Source: Anisus vortex
Lineage: Eukaryota > Mollusca > Gastropoda > Planorbidae
DNA: 64,000 bases
Reading direction: 5' to 3'
Assembly (NCBI GenBank): GCA_949126835.1
Contig: OX421503.1
Location: forward strand, 765,001 to 829,000
Shown here: positions 42,885 to 54,959 of the stretch, piece by piece
Layout: the number at the start of each line of letters is the position of its first letter
How positions within the stretch are numbered: the first letter of the stretch is position 1
Translations under genes and position numbers: made by a program
The notes under the pieces: model-generated
Database searches by the model: none
What the model was told of the DNA's origin: nothing
Seen by the model: the letters and a program-made list of their open reading frames with translations, nothing else

Positions 42885-44530
42885 TGAATGGCAGACAGCT
42901 AACCCAGAACCTAAAAAAACAAAAACATTAGATTTTAGACATCTAACCCAAAGCCTAAAAAATATTAGATGTCAGACGGCTAAGACAGAATCACAGCAAA
43001 ACATTAGATTTCAGACAGATAACCCAGAGATTCAGAAAACTTTAGATGTCTGACAGCTAACCCAGAACCTTAGAAAAAAACATTAGATTTCAGACTGCTT
43101 GCCCAGAGCCTAAAAGAACATTAGATTTCAGACTGCTAGCCCAGAGCCTAAAAAAACATTAGATTTCAGACTGCTAGCCCAGAGCCTAAAAAAACATTAG
43201 ATTTCAGACTGCTAGCCCAGAGCCTAAAAAAAAACATTAGATTTCAGACTGCTAGCCCAGAGCCTAAAAAAACTATAGATTTCAGACTGCTATCCAAAAG
43301 CCTAAAAAAACATTAGATTTCAGACAGCTAACCCAGAGCCTAAAAAAAATTAGATTTCAGACTGCTAGCCCAGAGCCTCAAAAAACATTAGATTTCAGAC
43401 TGCTAGCCCAGAGCCTAAAAAAACATTAGATTTCAGAGTGCTAACCCAAAGCCTAAAAAAACATTAGATTTCAGACAGCTAACCCAGAGCCTAAAAAAAC
43501 ATTAGATTTCAGACAGCTAACCCAGAGCCTAAAAAAAACATTAGATTTCAGACTGCTAACCAATAGCCTAAAAAACATTAGATTTCAGACAGCTAACCCA
43601 GAGCCTAAAAAAACATTAACATTAGATTTCAGACAGCTAACTCAGAGCCTAAAAAAATATTACATTTCAGACAGCTAACCCAGAGCCTAAAAAAACATTA
43701 ACATTAGATTTCAGACAGCTAACCCAGAGCTTAAAAAAACATTAGATGTCAGACAGCTAAGGCAGAGCCTCAGAAACAAACCTTAGATACTAAACTAGGG
43801 CCTAAAAAAACATTAGATTTCAGACAGCTAACCCAGAGCCTAAAAAAAATTAGATTTCAGACTGCTAGCCCAGAGCCTCAAAAAACATTAGATTTCAGAC
43901 TGCTAGCCCAGAGCCTAAAAAAACATTAGATTTCAGAGTGCTAACCCAAAGCCTAAAAAAACATTAGATTTCAGACTGCTAACCCAGAGCCTAAAAAATC
44001 ATTAGATTTCAGACTGCTAACCCAGAGCCTAAAAAAAACATTAGATTTCAGACTGCTAACCAATAGCCTAAAAAACATTAGATTTCAGACAGCTAACCCA
44101 GAGCCTAAAAAAACATTAACATTAGATTTCAGACAGCTAACTCAGAGCCTAAAAAAATATTACATTTCAGACAGCTAACCCAGAGCCTAAAAAAACATTA
44201 ACATTAGATTTCAGACAGCTAACCCAGAGCTTAAAAAAACATTAGATGTCAGACAGCTAAGGCAGAGCCTCAGAAACAAACCTTAGATACTAAACTAGGG
44301 CCTAAAAAAGCATTAGATGTCAGACAGATGAACCGGAGCTTCAAAGAAAAATATTCGATGTCAGACAGCTAAACCAGAGCCTTTAATATACCGTTGGAGG
44401 TCAAACAGCTAAACCTAAGTCTTAAATGTCATAGTATGTCAGACAGCTGAACATGAGCCTAAAAATCATTACAAGTCAGACAGCTGTACCAAAGCCATTA
44501 ACAAGTACCTTGAATGCCACACCGCTGAAC
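42885..44530. repeat. Minisatellite of about 38 bp with 500-bp higher-order repeat
   Basis: More than 40 copies of a unit close to CTAACCCAGAGCCTAAAAAA plus ACATTAGATTTCAGACAG, with two main variants (GACAGCTAACCC and GACTGCTAGCCC). The block starting CAGACAGCTAACCCAGAGCC at 43321 recurs at 43821, so a 500-bp group of units was duplicated. Copies decay toward 44530. Confidence 0.9.
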
Positions 44531-44559
44531 AAGCGTTTCAAAACTATTTTACGATTATA

Positions 44560-44892
44560 TGCAGTCAAAGACTTGCTGTTCTAGCATGGTCACTCTTCTT
44601 CGCCTACGACGTCTCTGGTGGCTTGTCCGTGTTTCCAGGATAGAGGTTGGGGGAATCTCGTAAGACCTGCTAAATGATGAGCTACTGGCCGCCCCCCCCC
44701 CAACTTAGGATTAATGACGTCTGCAAGCGCGACCTAAAGGCTATAGATGTAGAGGTCAGAAACTGGGAGAAACTTGCTCAGCACAGAAGTAGTTGGAGAG
44801 GCACCTTACACACCGGTATAAATGATGCAGATGGCAAACTTCGCCTTATCGCGGGGGCTAAAAGAGCAGCAAAGAAAAAGTAAATAACATAG
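44560..44892 (+). pseudogene. LINE C-terminal relic, left part of a split copy
   Basis: Reads PRDLLNDEL-like sequence, then QLRINDVCKRDLKAIDVEVR, NWEKLAQHRSSWRGTLHTGI and KRAAKKK: the GRP/VCKRDLK/W-x-x-x-A-x-D/HR-x-x-WR tail of RTE-group LINEs. It is cut at 44892 by the LTR element and continues at 57556. Confidence 0.7.
44889..44892. repeat. Target-site duplication ATAG (left)
   Basis: Matches ATAG at 57552-57555, outside the second LTR. Confidence 0.7.
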
Positions 44893-45600
44893 TGTTACAT
44901 CCACAATTCCCTTGTGGCCAGAGCTGTGTAGATCCTGTTGATAATTCTCATTAGTCCTAGGGGAGACTTTAGTTATTATTATTTATGTTTCAGTATTACA
45001 CGAACTCTTCTTATAGTCCTGGGTACAAACTCAAAAATTGTGTTCTAACAGTTCCTTTCCTTGACGTTAGAGTAGTAGATACATATTATAGTATTGTAGA
45101 CAACACAATAGAATAGTAACTTGACGAGGAAGCTTCAGTGTATATGTTGTTGATAGTTTACTTCAGGTGATATGTTCAATATATACAATATATGTATTAT
45201 GTACAGTTAGAATAAAATAGTGCAAACACAAGCGTCCTCAAAGGAACATATCTTGAAAACTCTCTGTCTTCCAGACAAACAAATTATTAAATACTATACA
45301 AGTGGTGCAAGGGATAGACCCATTACTAGTAGGGGTGAAAATCATGGTATCATTACTAAACTCATAACAAAAACAATATGAACTTCCTTATGACATAATG
45401 AGTCGTTCCCAGACACTCTGAGAATTTGAGATCAACACAGAATCCCAACATTACCTAGAATCTTTTGTCTTCGTACTAAACGTCAGGCAATCGGAAAGCC
45501 TAAGCCCCGCCCACAAAATCGTGTGTAGTGAGAAAAAAAGAGAGGGGGGGAAGAATAAACATTGCGTGTTCCAATTCTTGGAAAAACAATATACATGACA
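44893..45600 (-). repeat. 3' LTR of the Gmr1-like element
   Basis: 708 bp; differs from the 5' LTR at about 20 positions plus small indels, consistent with an older insertion. Confidence 0.85.
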
Positions 45601-46812
45601 CGCCCCCACCCAATGAAAGAAATAATGTACCATAATTACCAAAGTAATACTCAACATGGTACATTTTTCGTACTTAACACTATCGTTTTAACAACCATCA
45701 ATCAATGAAAGATCATAAGACAATTTAAGCAAAACATGGCTCATTGGCATAATTAAATTATAAAAAAGTGTCATTACTTAATGGTAATTGTGATTATAAC
45801 GTGATTTCCCCATTAACATTAAAATTAACTAATCTCTCAACAAGTACAAATAATTCCAAAATATTCTAGTCATTCTTATTTTAACTATTTACAGTTGTGT
45901 GGATTTCCACCAAAAATTAGCAAAAAGTTTTAATCTATTTAAACAAATATAACATTGCTCAAACTCTGGCAATTTTCAACAGTTTACTTCTAATAATATA
46001 CAAACTAAAAGATAAGTAATACGTCACTCGAATCAAACTATAGGTTACTTCCCCTTTAAATTACAGTGTCAACTTGACATTAACAGGGTTCATACCTAAG
46101 GTGATGATTACTTCCCATTTTCTCAAATATGAGGAGAAATACGCTCCAGTTACAATTACTACAGTAATCTAAATATTAAAATGTAATCTACCATTATGCG
46201 TTTTTGGCAAATTTTAAAGATTGTTCAGGGTTAGATGAGTGCACACCTTTTATGTACCTTTGTTTCCCTCCATTCCCGGATATATGGAATATATAACATA
46301 GTGATAGTATCCACTAGCTTTTCCCATTATATTACCAAGATATAACAATTTAGCAATAGATTTCCAATATTATCTATTAATTTATACCAATTGCTATTAC
46401 ACCTCTTTCTTAGATAAAAATTGTACATATTATTATTTAGTTTTAAAATAAAACACGATAACAAATCAATTAGCTCAAAGTTTCCCCACTTAATTGCATG
46501 TGATGTCAATTACTTTTATCCATCCATATCAAGTAAAAACATACATATATATTTATTGCATAATGCATCCAAATTTAAATGGCATTTTCTTTCCATAATA
46601 AAATGAATCAAATGAATTTAAAATATATCAGAACATCAATATAATACATGATTATAGAAAATGATTAATATTTTAAAAAAGACTTGACTTCTGTCTGATA
46701 CAAGTATTCTATAGGTATTCCATAATCAAAATTCAAACAAATGATAGATTATCATGACACATTCTTAATGAACAAGTGAGATGATCTTAAAAAAAAACAT
46801 TGGGTTATTCAG
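45601..46812 (-). other. AT-rich 3' region of the Gmr1-like element
   Basis: About 1.2 kb between the RNase H stop codon (46815-46813) and the 3' LTR; no ORF of note. Confidence 0.6.
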
Positions 46813-47476
46813 TCAATCATGTAGCACCCGAGATAGAGTATCAGCTGTGACGTTGTCCCTATCTTGTCGATGATACGGGAATGGAATACCAGTCGGTCTC
46901 TGTCAAATTACTTAATTTCCCAAAGTCTCTATAAAACCGCAGTGTGTGGTCGGTCTTTGGTACCATCACACAGGGTGTAGACAATTCGCTATCACATTTT
47001 TCTCCTATGTCATCTTCTAGCATGTACTTTACATCTGATCTAATATGCTCAGGTCCGATGGGGTCAACTCTATATGGATGCTGCTTAATAGACCTGGTAC
47101 CCTCGGTTAACACTACATCGTGCTCTATTACATGTATCCTACTGGGAACATCTGTAAACATTAAAGTATTTTCAGGTATCAGATTCATAATCTTCTGTGT
47201 ATCCTCTACCGGAAGATATCCTAGCTTTGTATCTAAGCTCTTAGGGGCTTCTGTATTATTAAGTTTACTTTCTGCAAACGTATAGTCTATCCTCGATAAG
47301 TCGGTCGGGACTCTAGCTAATGAAATCAAGGGCGCCTCCCGTGGTTTACCCTTTTCCCTGGAAACATAGGGCTTAAGTAAATTAATATGGCATACCCTCT
47401 GCTTTTGTCTCCGGTCAGGAGTCTTTATCAAATAATTGACCTCGCCAAGCTTTGACTCTATCTCATAGGGTCCACT
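46813..47476 (-). pseudogene. Integrase end, reverse transcriptase start and RNase H end (Gmr1-like pol)
   Basis: Continues the integrase from 53195 after the nested insertion. On the minus strand: VCHINLLKPYVSREKG (end of integrase), LGYLPVED, HVIEHDVVLTEGTRSIKQHP, VKYMLEDDIGE, TPCVMVPKTDHTLRFYRDFG and TDWYSIP (start of the reverse transcriptase fingers). At about 46861 the sequence jumps to RDNVTADTLSRVLHD and a stop, which is the end of RNase H. The palm with the catalytic YXDD and nearly all RNase H are missing. This stretch proves the integrase-before-reverse-transcriptase order. Confidence 0.8.
47472..47476. repeat. Target-site duplication CCACT (left)
   Basis: Matches 53195-53199. Confidence 0.85.
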
Positions 47477-48738
47477 TGTCAGGATGTGTTTAGGGTTAGG
47501 ACATCAACCTGGCATAAGTTGGACGATGAGAGGGGTAGTAGTGGCTGGTTGTCTTGGGGTATGAGGTACCGTGACTGGAATCGCCCTGGAATAATTATTA
47601 TTTCTCTCACTGGCTCGTTAGATGTTATGACGGACACACAGATAGTTCTAAGTAGGCAAATAAATCGCTGGTTAAGTTCAGGTGTTTATTATAATTTCAG
47701 TTCTTCACTCAATGGCAAGATACATATATGAATTTGCACAGGCTTCAGTTAACACTCAACACATGGTACTGCTAGGTTATCCCAAATTTAGGCAACCGTA
47801 GCTGTGTTCATGAAAATACTTAGACTGACAAAATATCTATCTATACACATGCAGGCGGTATATCCTATGGAACAAACTGAATAAGTGGAGGCTAGAATCG
47901 AACAACCTTCTCCACCAAGCACTTGAGCCGAAGTGACTCTAAAACTCATTAAGCGCGCTTTCCTGAATTTTAGTCACGTGATCAGTGGTCAATTTGATTG
48001 GATAGCTACATTAGTTTAGAATTACATATGTTCTGGTTGGCTGGTTTGCTTGCATAAAGGATTGACTATTGGGGGGGGGGGGGGGGAATTTAGGAGTGGG
48101 TATACAATTAGTACCGCCGACTTTTGCGGGGTGGGGCCCAGGGAAAAAGGGGGGGGGGGTGGGTAGACGTTTACGAAGATACAAAGGATAAGATAATGAC
48201 TTATCTCCCCTTGATGTACCAGTTTGTATGTGCGAGACGCTTCGCTCCAGATGTCACTACTTCGAGTGGACAAAGGGTTATGCCCACGGCGCTGAGTAGG
48301 AGACGAAAAGGGGAGATAATGAAAAGGTGTCTACAGGTATGCTGAGTTTAGCAAAATAAATGAGTAGTACTATCAAAATACAACATGAATCATAATTGAC
48401 AGCATAATAGAATATATATATATATATACATACATTAAAGAATACACACACATACAATCACACATACAAATAGTGTAGTACCAATTGGCTGAATCAAGTA
48501 GCAAACTCTGAATTCGGGAATGAAAAAAGTGTAGAGAGGGTTAAAGAGAGGTGAGGAGAAGGGGTGGTTGGGGTATTCCTATTGAGTGAGAGAGAGAGAG
48601 AGGGTAATAGCTCCAGGCTACTTTTCTACTCCCTTATCTAACTCTACGCTAACCTATGTTTCTAGATCTACACTACTTCTGCGCTATGATCTATCCATGA
48701 GTACTAATAAGGTTACGGTTTAATCCAGAATCGTGACA
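47477..48738 (-). repeat. 3' LTR of the nested element
   Basis: Contains a long G run near 48071-48087 and an AG-rich run near 48588; nearly identical to 51940-53194. Confidence 0.9.
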
Positions 48739-48995
48739 ACTCACCCGGGCGATTTGGGAATCTACTCAGAAAGTGGATTCATACCTAATTTACTGTCTCT
48801 GGGGTATGGGATCTTAGTGAGAGTACCGGGATAGTATCTGCGAGTGGTATCTTGGCGTGTCCACGTGTTGGTGGTGGGTCTGTGACGGGGAGGGGTCGGA
48901 GGGAACAAGGGGACGCGTTAAGTTATCTTCTGGGGGGGGGCGAGTATGGCGCTGGGTTATATTGTACCCGGCCCATCGGGTGTATAGGGTTAACG

Positions 48996-50954
48996 CTAAT
49001 CCTCGTCGTCGGGGTGGACTCGAAATGGGTTTCGACCTAAGAAACATTTTAACAGGTCGAAAGCAAATCTGGCGTTTTCGTTCCAATGTAATTTTGGACG
49101 TGTGGTAGCATTCAGTAAATCGAATAAGGGCGTTGCGAGTTGCCGGAAGCCGCGTATAGCATTCCTTTCATAGTAACTGAACTCGTGAAGTATACGCTTT
49201 AGCTCGCTTCTGGTTTGGGGCAGTTTTGCGTTGCGGAGCCTGTCTTTAATGGACACGAATTGGGGAGGGCGGATCGGGCTGTGGGTGGGGCGCGGTGGCT
49301 CGTGGCTCACCTGTGTGGGTCGGGGCGGGAGTGGTCTGCCTACGATTGGCCTACCTAGTAGAACGTCTACTTTCCCGTCTTTAGTCACGGCTGCTTCGAT
49401 GGGGCCTGCTGTAAAGGCGGAGTCGATGTGTACGACTGCCGTCGGTAGACGCAGGATGGGGGAGTCATGGGATGGCCCTTGGAGTCGCACATAGCGGCCT
49501 GTGTAGTCGCGGGGGTCGGTCATTGATTCCGTTACTAGGGCCTCATAGCTGAGCCCGGAATCGTATGTACAAGAGCCCAGGTGGCCATTGATTCGGACTA
49601 TCTCGTCGACAAGGTTGTGGCGGGGTTCATGGGGTCTGTCTACTGAGGAGATGGAAAATACGTGATGGACTTGATCCAAGTCGCCGTATGTTTCCTGGCT
49701 ATTCCACGGGGCGGTGGTTTCGGTTATGTGGTTGGGGTGAGGGGCTTCTGTTTCTTGTCCTGTCGGACCGTTAGTATACTGCTGGTCGGCGCTTACGGGT
49801 TCTGTCGTGGTGTAAAATGCACCGGCGGCCAAATAGGGGGTGGGGTCGCGTCTGTTCCTGTCGTGTGCTAACTGAGGGGTGGGTCTGGTGTGGCGGTGGT
49901 CTCCACGTGGGTTGTGAGGACGAGGTCGCCCGTGGTGGGGCGTGTGTGGCTGGGGAGCGGCTGATTGAGGGGGAGGGTTGACGCGGTGGTTGTCCCCATA
50001 AGGTCGGTGCGGCTGTGGGTGTCCCGGGCGGGAGGATGACGCTATTAGGTTGGACTGCAGAAACCTATCTGCGCCCTGCAGGGAGGGGTTCAAACCGGAT
50101 ATTCCCTGTTGGATTAAGAAAGCCTTTAGCTTGGGGGGCATCTGGGATTCTATCTGTTCAGTCATAAGAAGGGTGACCATGCCTTCAAAGGATCGTTCTA
50201 TGTCCCCTAATTCTACCCACTTAAGTAAGTAGGCCTTAATTCGCTCCGCGAATTGCGTATAGTTCTCTCCCGACCGTAGCGTGGACGACCGAAACTTCTT
50301 TTGATAATGTGACGCGTGCAGTTGGTGTCGATTTAGCAGCGCGTTTTTCAGTGCAACGCACGACTCCCTGTCTTCTGGGGCCAGTTTACAATAGACGTCA
50401 TAATCCTCTCCTCTCAGAGTGGAGACGAGGATCCTACAATGTAATTCTGGGGGGACTTCATTTAGCTCCATACAGTCGCTAAACCGTCGGAGGTAAATGT
50501 CGAACTGTTCCAGTCGGGGGTCGTGAACTTCAGTCCATAGAGAAGCATGTCGGGGGAGGGGATGGTTGCTGGGGTTTGCTGAGCTAAATGACGAGGGGGA
50601 GTTTGGGTTGTCGCTGTTGTCCGGGGGCCTAGTGCTTGCGGCTAATTCAGCTAGTCTGAATTCATGTGTCCTGCGTGCCTCCTCATCTAGTCTAAGTCTT
50701 TCTTCTCTAGCTAATTCTAATTGCTCTGCTTCTACTCTAAGTCTATCTTCCCTAGCTAATTGTTCTATTCTACGTTTCTCCTCTAACTGTTCTATCCTAC
50801 GTTTCTCCTCTAACTGTTCTATTCTACGTTTCTCTTCTCTTGCCTCATGTACCGCTACCTGTTCAACTACGTATTTAATGATGTCTCCGTCACTGTAGCC
50901 TATCGCTATAGCCTCTTCTCTCAGCTGTTTACGCAATAGTACACCTTCAGCCAT
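48996..50954 (-). CDS. Gag-protease-RT-thumb fusion protein of the nested LTR element
   Basis: A single open frame of 652 codons. N-terminal part: charged coiled coil with three copies of EEKRRIEQL (residues about 40-66), then a retrotransposon gag domain (LEQFDIYLRRFSDCMELNEV, YTQFAERIKAYLLKW). A Pro/His/Arg-rich nucleic-acid-binding stretch follows at about 305-385 in place of a CCHC knuckle. Around residues 470-560 is a degenerate protease-like region (TYDSGLSYEALV, VDVLLGRPIVG). The last 80 residues are a reverse transcriptase thumb/connection (PQTRSELKRILHEFSYYERN, FRQLATPLFDLLNA, W-N-E-N-A-R-F-A-F-D-L-L-K). The frame crosses the deletion without a stop, which suggests that it can be translated. 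Confidence 0.8.
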   Translation of the reverse strand: MAEGVLLRKQLREEAIAIGYSDGDIIKYVVEQVAVHEAREEKRRIEQLEEKRRIEQLEEKRRIEQLAREDRLRVEAEQLELAREERLRLDEEARRTHEFRLAELAASTRPPDNSDNPNSPSSFSSANPSNHPLPRHASLWTEVHDPRLEQFDIYLRRFSDCMELNEVPPELHCRILVSTLRGEDYDVYCKLAPEDRESCVALKNALLNRHQLHASHYQKKFRSSTLRSGENYTQFAERIKAYLLKWVELGDIERSFEGMVTLLMTEQIESQMPPKLKAFLIQQGISGLNPSLQGADRFLQSNLIASSSRPGHPQPHRPYGDNHRVNPPPQSAAPQPHTPHHGRPRPHNPRGDHRHTRPTPQLAHDRNRRDPTPYLAAGAFYTTTEPVSADQQYTNGPTGQETEAPHPNHITETTAPWNSQETYGDLDQVHHVFSISSVDRPHEPRHNLVDEIVRINGHLGSCTYDSGLSYEALVTESMTDPRDYTGRYVRLQGPSHDSPILRLPTAVVHIDSAFTAGPIEAAVTKDGKVDVLLGRPIVGRPLPPRPTQVSHEPPRPTHSPIRPPQFVSIKDRLRNAKLPQTRSELKRILHEFSYYERNAIRGFRQLATPLFDLLNATTRPKLHWNENARFAFDLLKCFLGRNPFRVHPDDED

Positions 50955-51289
50955 AGTGACAGATTAAGGCGAGAGTAGGGCAGTAAACGGACAGAGATAT
51001 GACGAGATAGAAAGAGGAAAGTGTAAGAGGGGTTGGGGGGGTTCAGAGTTTATCTAATAAAATACAGCTCAAAATGGTACTCACCGGAACCGCTATTCCT
51101 AGAATTTCACACACATACACAATACACACGTATCCAATCACAAAGTTATCGTTTTTGTATGGCGCTTGGCGCTCTGTTGGTTGCAGGTAGCTTCGGTATA
51201 GTGAAAAGTTCTTTTTCCCCGTGCCGGGACTAGATAGTGTATAGTGTTATTTTCTTTTTTCCTGGTTTGGGTACCGGGACTACGGCGGT

Positions 51290-51770
51290 TCCTATGGAGA
51301 GGTTGACGGGACAGATGTCGGGTTCTCGGCGGTTTCTAGTGCTGACGTCTCGGGTGCAGGTACGTCGATGCGGTGTATCAGGTGACGATCTGGCGGTTGG
51401 GGTGGCGAATCTGGCTGCTGGTGTATCTGGGTGACGATCTGGCGGTTGGGGTGGCGAATCTGGCGTAATGGGATGACGCAGGTTGCGTAGGGCGACGAAT
51501 CTGGCTGCTGGTGTATCTGGGGTGACGTAGATTGCTTAGAGTGGCAAATCTGACGTAATGGGTGCCTTGGTTGGCGTTGGGGTGACGAGTCTGGTTTCTG
51601 GCGTGTTTGGGGTGGCGATCTGGCGTAACGGGTGACGCAGGTGGCGTAGGGCGACGAATCTGGCTGCTGGTGTATCTGGGGTGACGTAGAATGCTTAGAG
51701 TGGCGAATCTGACGTAATGGGTGCCTTGGTTGGCGTTGGGGTGACGAGTTTGGCTTAATGGGGTGACTTG
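51290..51770. repeat. GC-rich tandem repeats in the leader of the nested element
   Basis: Units with GGTGACG-ATCTGG, GGCTGCTGGTGTATCTGGGG and GGGTGCCTTGGTTGGCGTTG; a 158-bp block starting near 51488 is repeated near 51646. Lies between the 5' LTR and the gag start codon. Confidence 0.8.
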
Positions 51771-51939
51771 GCTTGCGTTTGAGGTGGTGGATCTGTTTGC
51801 TGCTTAGAGTCTTCGTGTTGTAGAGAGATGAGCCCCCAATCCAGGGTCGGTTTCAGTAACGGCGTGGTCCTCGGGTTGATTGCTGTTGTTAGTGCCCTGA
51901 ACGGCTTGAGTTCAGGATCCCGCGGCGAGGTCCCCACTT

Positions 51940-53194
51940 TGTCAGGATGTGTTTAGGGTTAGGACATCAACCTGGCATAAGTTGGACGATGAGAGGGGTA
52001 GTAGTGGCTGGTTGTCTTGGGGTATGAGGTACCGTGACTGGAATCGCCCTGGAATAATTATTATTTCTCTCACTGGCTCGTTAGATGTTATGACGGACAC
52101 ACAGATAGTTCTAAGTAGGCAAATAAATCGCTGGTTAAGTTCAGGTGTTTATTATAATTTCAGTTCTTCACTCAATGGCAAGATACATATATGAATTTGC
52201 ACAGGCTTCAGTTAACACTCAACACATGGTACTGCTAGGTTATCCCAAATTTAGGCAACCGTAGCTGTGTTCATGAAAATACTTAGACTGACAAAATATC
52301 TATCTATACACATGCAGGCGGTATATCCTATGGAACAAACTGAATAAGTGGAGGCTAGAATCGAACAACCTTCTCCACCAAGCACTTGAGCCGAAGTGAC
52401 TCTAAAACTCATTAAGCGCGCTTTCCTGAATTTTAGTCACGTGATCAGTGGTCAATTTGATTGGATAGCTACATTAGTTTAGAATTACATATGTTCTGGT
52501 TGGCTGGTTTGCTTGCATAAAGGATTGACTATTGGGGGGGGGGAATTTAGGAGTGGGTATACAATTAGTACCGCCGACTTTTGCGGGGTGGGGCCCAGGG
52601 AAAAAGGGGGGGGGGTGGGTAGACGTTTACGAAGATACAAAGGATAAGATAATGACTTATCTCCCCTTGATGTACCAGTTTGTATGTGCGAGACGCTTCG
52701 CTCCAGATGTCACTACTTCGAGTGGACAAAGGGTTATGCCCACGGCGCTGAGTAGGAGACGAAAAGGGGAGATAATGAAAAGGTGTCTACAGGTATGCTG
52801 AGTTTAGCAAAATAAATGAGTAGTACTATCAAAATACAACATGAATCATAATTGACAGCATAATAGAATATATATATATATATACATACATTAAAGAATA
52901 CACACACATACAATCACACATACAAATAGTGTAGTACCAATTGGCTGAATCAAGTAGCAAACTCTGAATTCGGGAATGAAAAAAGTGTAGAGAGGGTTAA
53001 AGAGAGGTGAGGAGAAGGGGTGGTTGGGGTATTCCTATTGAGTGAGAGAGAGAGAGAGGGTAATAGCTCCAGGCTACTTTTCTACTCCCTTATCTAACTC
53101 TACGCTAACCTATGTTTCTAGATCTACACTACTTCTGCGCTATGATCTATCCATGAGTACTAATAAGGTTACGGTTTAATCCAGAATCGTGACA
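51940..53194 (-). repeat. 5' LTR of the nested element
   Basis: 1255 bp; see the whole-element entry. Confidence 0.9.
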
Positions 53195-53952
53195 CCACTA
53201 AACTTTGCACTTAAAGGCTGATTTTGCAAAGGTAGAAACACAAGAACTTTGTCACCTGGTGCAAAAGTTCTAGCTGTAGCTTTCCGTTCATAGTTCTTTC
53301 TCATACGCTCCTGCATCTGTGGAAAATGAATCTTTACATGGTTAAAAGCATGATAAAGCCTATTTTTAAATTTATCTACATATGACAAAAGTCCAATCGG
53401 TTCACTGTCCGTTAGCCAAGTTTCATGTAGAAGTTTCAACGGACCTCTGACTGAGTGTCCATACACAAGTTCGAATGGGCTAAACCCCACGGATTCCCTT
53501 GCAGCGAACAGTACATAAGGCACACCCTTATCCCAGTCTTTCTCGTTTTCATAACAGTACTTTTTAAGCATCGATTTTAATTGCTGATGAAACCTTTCCA
53601 GAGCTCCCAGGCTCTCAGGTTGATAGGCACTTGAAAGCCTATGGCTTATCCCTAATTGTTCCATGACTTGCTTGAAAATGTTCGAAGTAAAGTTAGTCTT
53701 CACTGTTGTTGTGTTCCGCAACGGAATGGCTTCCGGGAAGCGAGTGGATGAACACATAACTGTGAGCAGGTATTGGAAACCGGCTTTTGTTTTCGGCAAC
53801 GGGCCCACACAATCAATGAGTATATGACTGAATGGTTCGTCGAACGCTGGTATCGGCTGGAGTGGAGCGACAGGAATTCGTTGGTTAGGTCGTCCTACCA
53901 TTTGGCATACGTGGCAAGTCTTGCAGTATTGTTCGACATCTCTCTCAGTCAT
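53176..53952 (-). pseudogene. Integrase of the Gmr1-like element, internally deleted
   Basis: The frame from 53952 reads the HHCC finger's Cys pair (YCKTCHVCQM), then the catalytic core beginning SHILIDCVGPLPKT (first Asp), RFPEAIPLRN, and HRLSSAYQPESLGALERFHQ (the Glu). Between them the stretch that normally holds the second Asp (S-D-Q-G-S) is missing: TTTVKTNFTSNIF joins directly. C-terminal chromatin-binding-type region FAPGDKVLVFLPLQNQPLSA reaches the nested LTR at 53194. Loss of one catalytic Asp makes it inactive. Confidence 0.85.
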
Positions 53953-54919
53953 GGCCAGTAGAAGTAAGGGAGGATACGATGGTGCGTTTTTCGGACTCCC
54001 ATGTGACCAGCGAAAGGAAGATCATGCGCCATACGCAGTATATCTTGACGATAGCACTTACAATCTGGTGAATACTGCCCCACTCATTTGTACCTGAGTT
54101 GAGCGGTTTCGACTTTCTCATCAACACGTCATCTTTCATGTAGAAACATTCCGCCATTGCACCTGCAGTCTTTTCATCAACAGCTTTCATTCTGAGTTGC
54201 ATTATTACTTCGTCATTCAATTGTTCTTTCACCAATTTCTGCTTTGGTAACAAAACGTAATCGTTCTCTGTTGCATCACCAGTTGTTAGTTCAGCAAAGA
54301 ACGTAGCACTTAAATCGATGTCAGGTGTTTCTGTTATCACTGTTTCATTCGCATGTGTGTCTTCAGAACAGACAAACACATCTTTTGTTGCACTACACGG
54401 CGTAGCAGGAGTCTTTACCGACTTCTTTTTCTGCATTGCTCTTGTCAGTGCACATGTTGGGCGTTCATTGGCAGGACGTAGGTTTGTGTCCTCCGCCATC
54501 TTCGTCTCCAACACTTTAACCATGGGCTCGACAGTTACTCTGCCGCCCATAATGTCATTTCCTAATATCATGGAAACGCCTTTGACGGGTAGTGCGCGCC
54601 ACACTCCCACTACAATGTTACGTGTAAAAATCTCCGACTCGAGTTTTATTCTGTGCAGTGGAGCTTCCACAGCCTCCATACTAGCACCTCTCAGCACAGC
54701 AGACTCACCGGTACTGGTGGCATCTGTTAACGGCACACTGCCCTCCAGAATCACGCTGACAGCAGAACCAGTGTCACGTAATATCTGTATTTTCTTCTTG
54801 CTGAGTACATCGACTTCTGTCGACACTGTCCCCTCGTAGACAAAGGGTCGAAAATCGGATAGGTCGTCCTCTTCCGGGACTTCAGGAACTATCTGTTCCT
54901 CACGGCCTTCTGAATGCAT
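53945..54919 (-). pseudogene. Protease and integrase N-terminal region of the Gmr1-like element
   Basis: Open for 324 codons. An aspartic protease lies near residues 30-130: QILRDTGSAVSVI (the DTG catalytic triad) and GVSMILGNDIMGG (flap/ILG motif). A variable linker follows, then QLRMKAVDEKTAGAMAECFY and VLMRKSKPL before the integrase zinc finger. A frame change near 54055 moves the H-x-x-x-H part of the finger (AHDLPFAGH) into another frame. Confidence 0.8.
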
Positions 54920-54959
54920 AATAGATTGAGTACAGCTATTCTCTTTTACCTTAGATAGG

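Larger units (their letters stand above)
47477..53194 (-). mobile_element. Young gypsy-type LTR element nested in the Gmr1-like element
   Basis: Direct LTRs 47477-48738 (1262 bp) and 51940-53194 (1255 bp) start TGTCAGGATG and end GTGACA; they differ visibly only in G-run length, so the insertion is recent. The 5-bp duplication CCACT flanks it. The 3.2-kb interior on the minus strand holds a leader with tandem repeats and one 652-codon gag-PR-RT fusion ORF. A tRNA-type primer site TGGGGACCTCGCC begins 3 bases after the 5' LTR (51936 leftwards). Integrase and most reverse transcriptase are lacking, so it needs functions from elsewhere. Confidence 0.9.

Noticed and set aside
42885..44530. CRISPR-like array of regular repeats
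   Set aside because: Repeats are contiguous with no unique spacers, and the surroundings are clearly animal DNA.
47486..47731. 81-codon ORF repeated at 51949-52194
   Set aside because: It lies in the LTRs of the nested element, on the strand opposite to its genes, and is duplicated only because LTRs are.
54318..54839. 173-codon plus-strand ORF
   Set aside because: Antisense shadow of the protease region.
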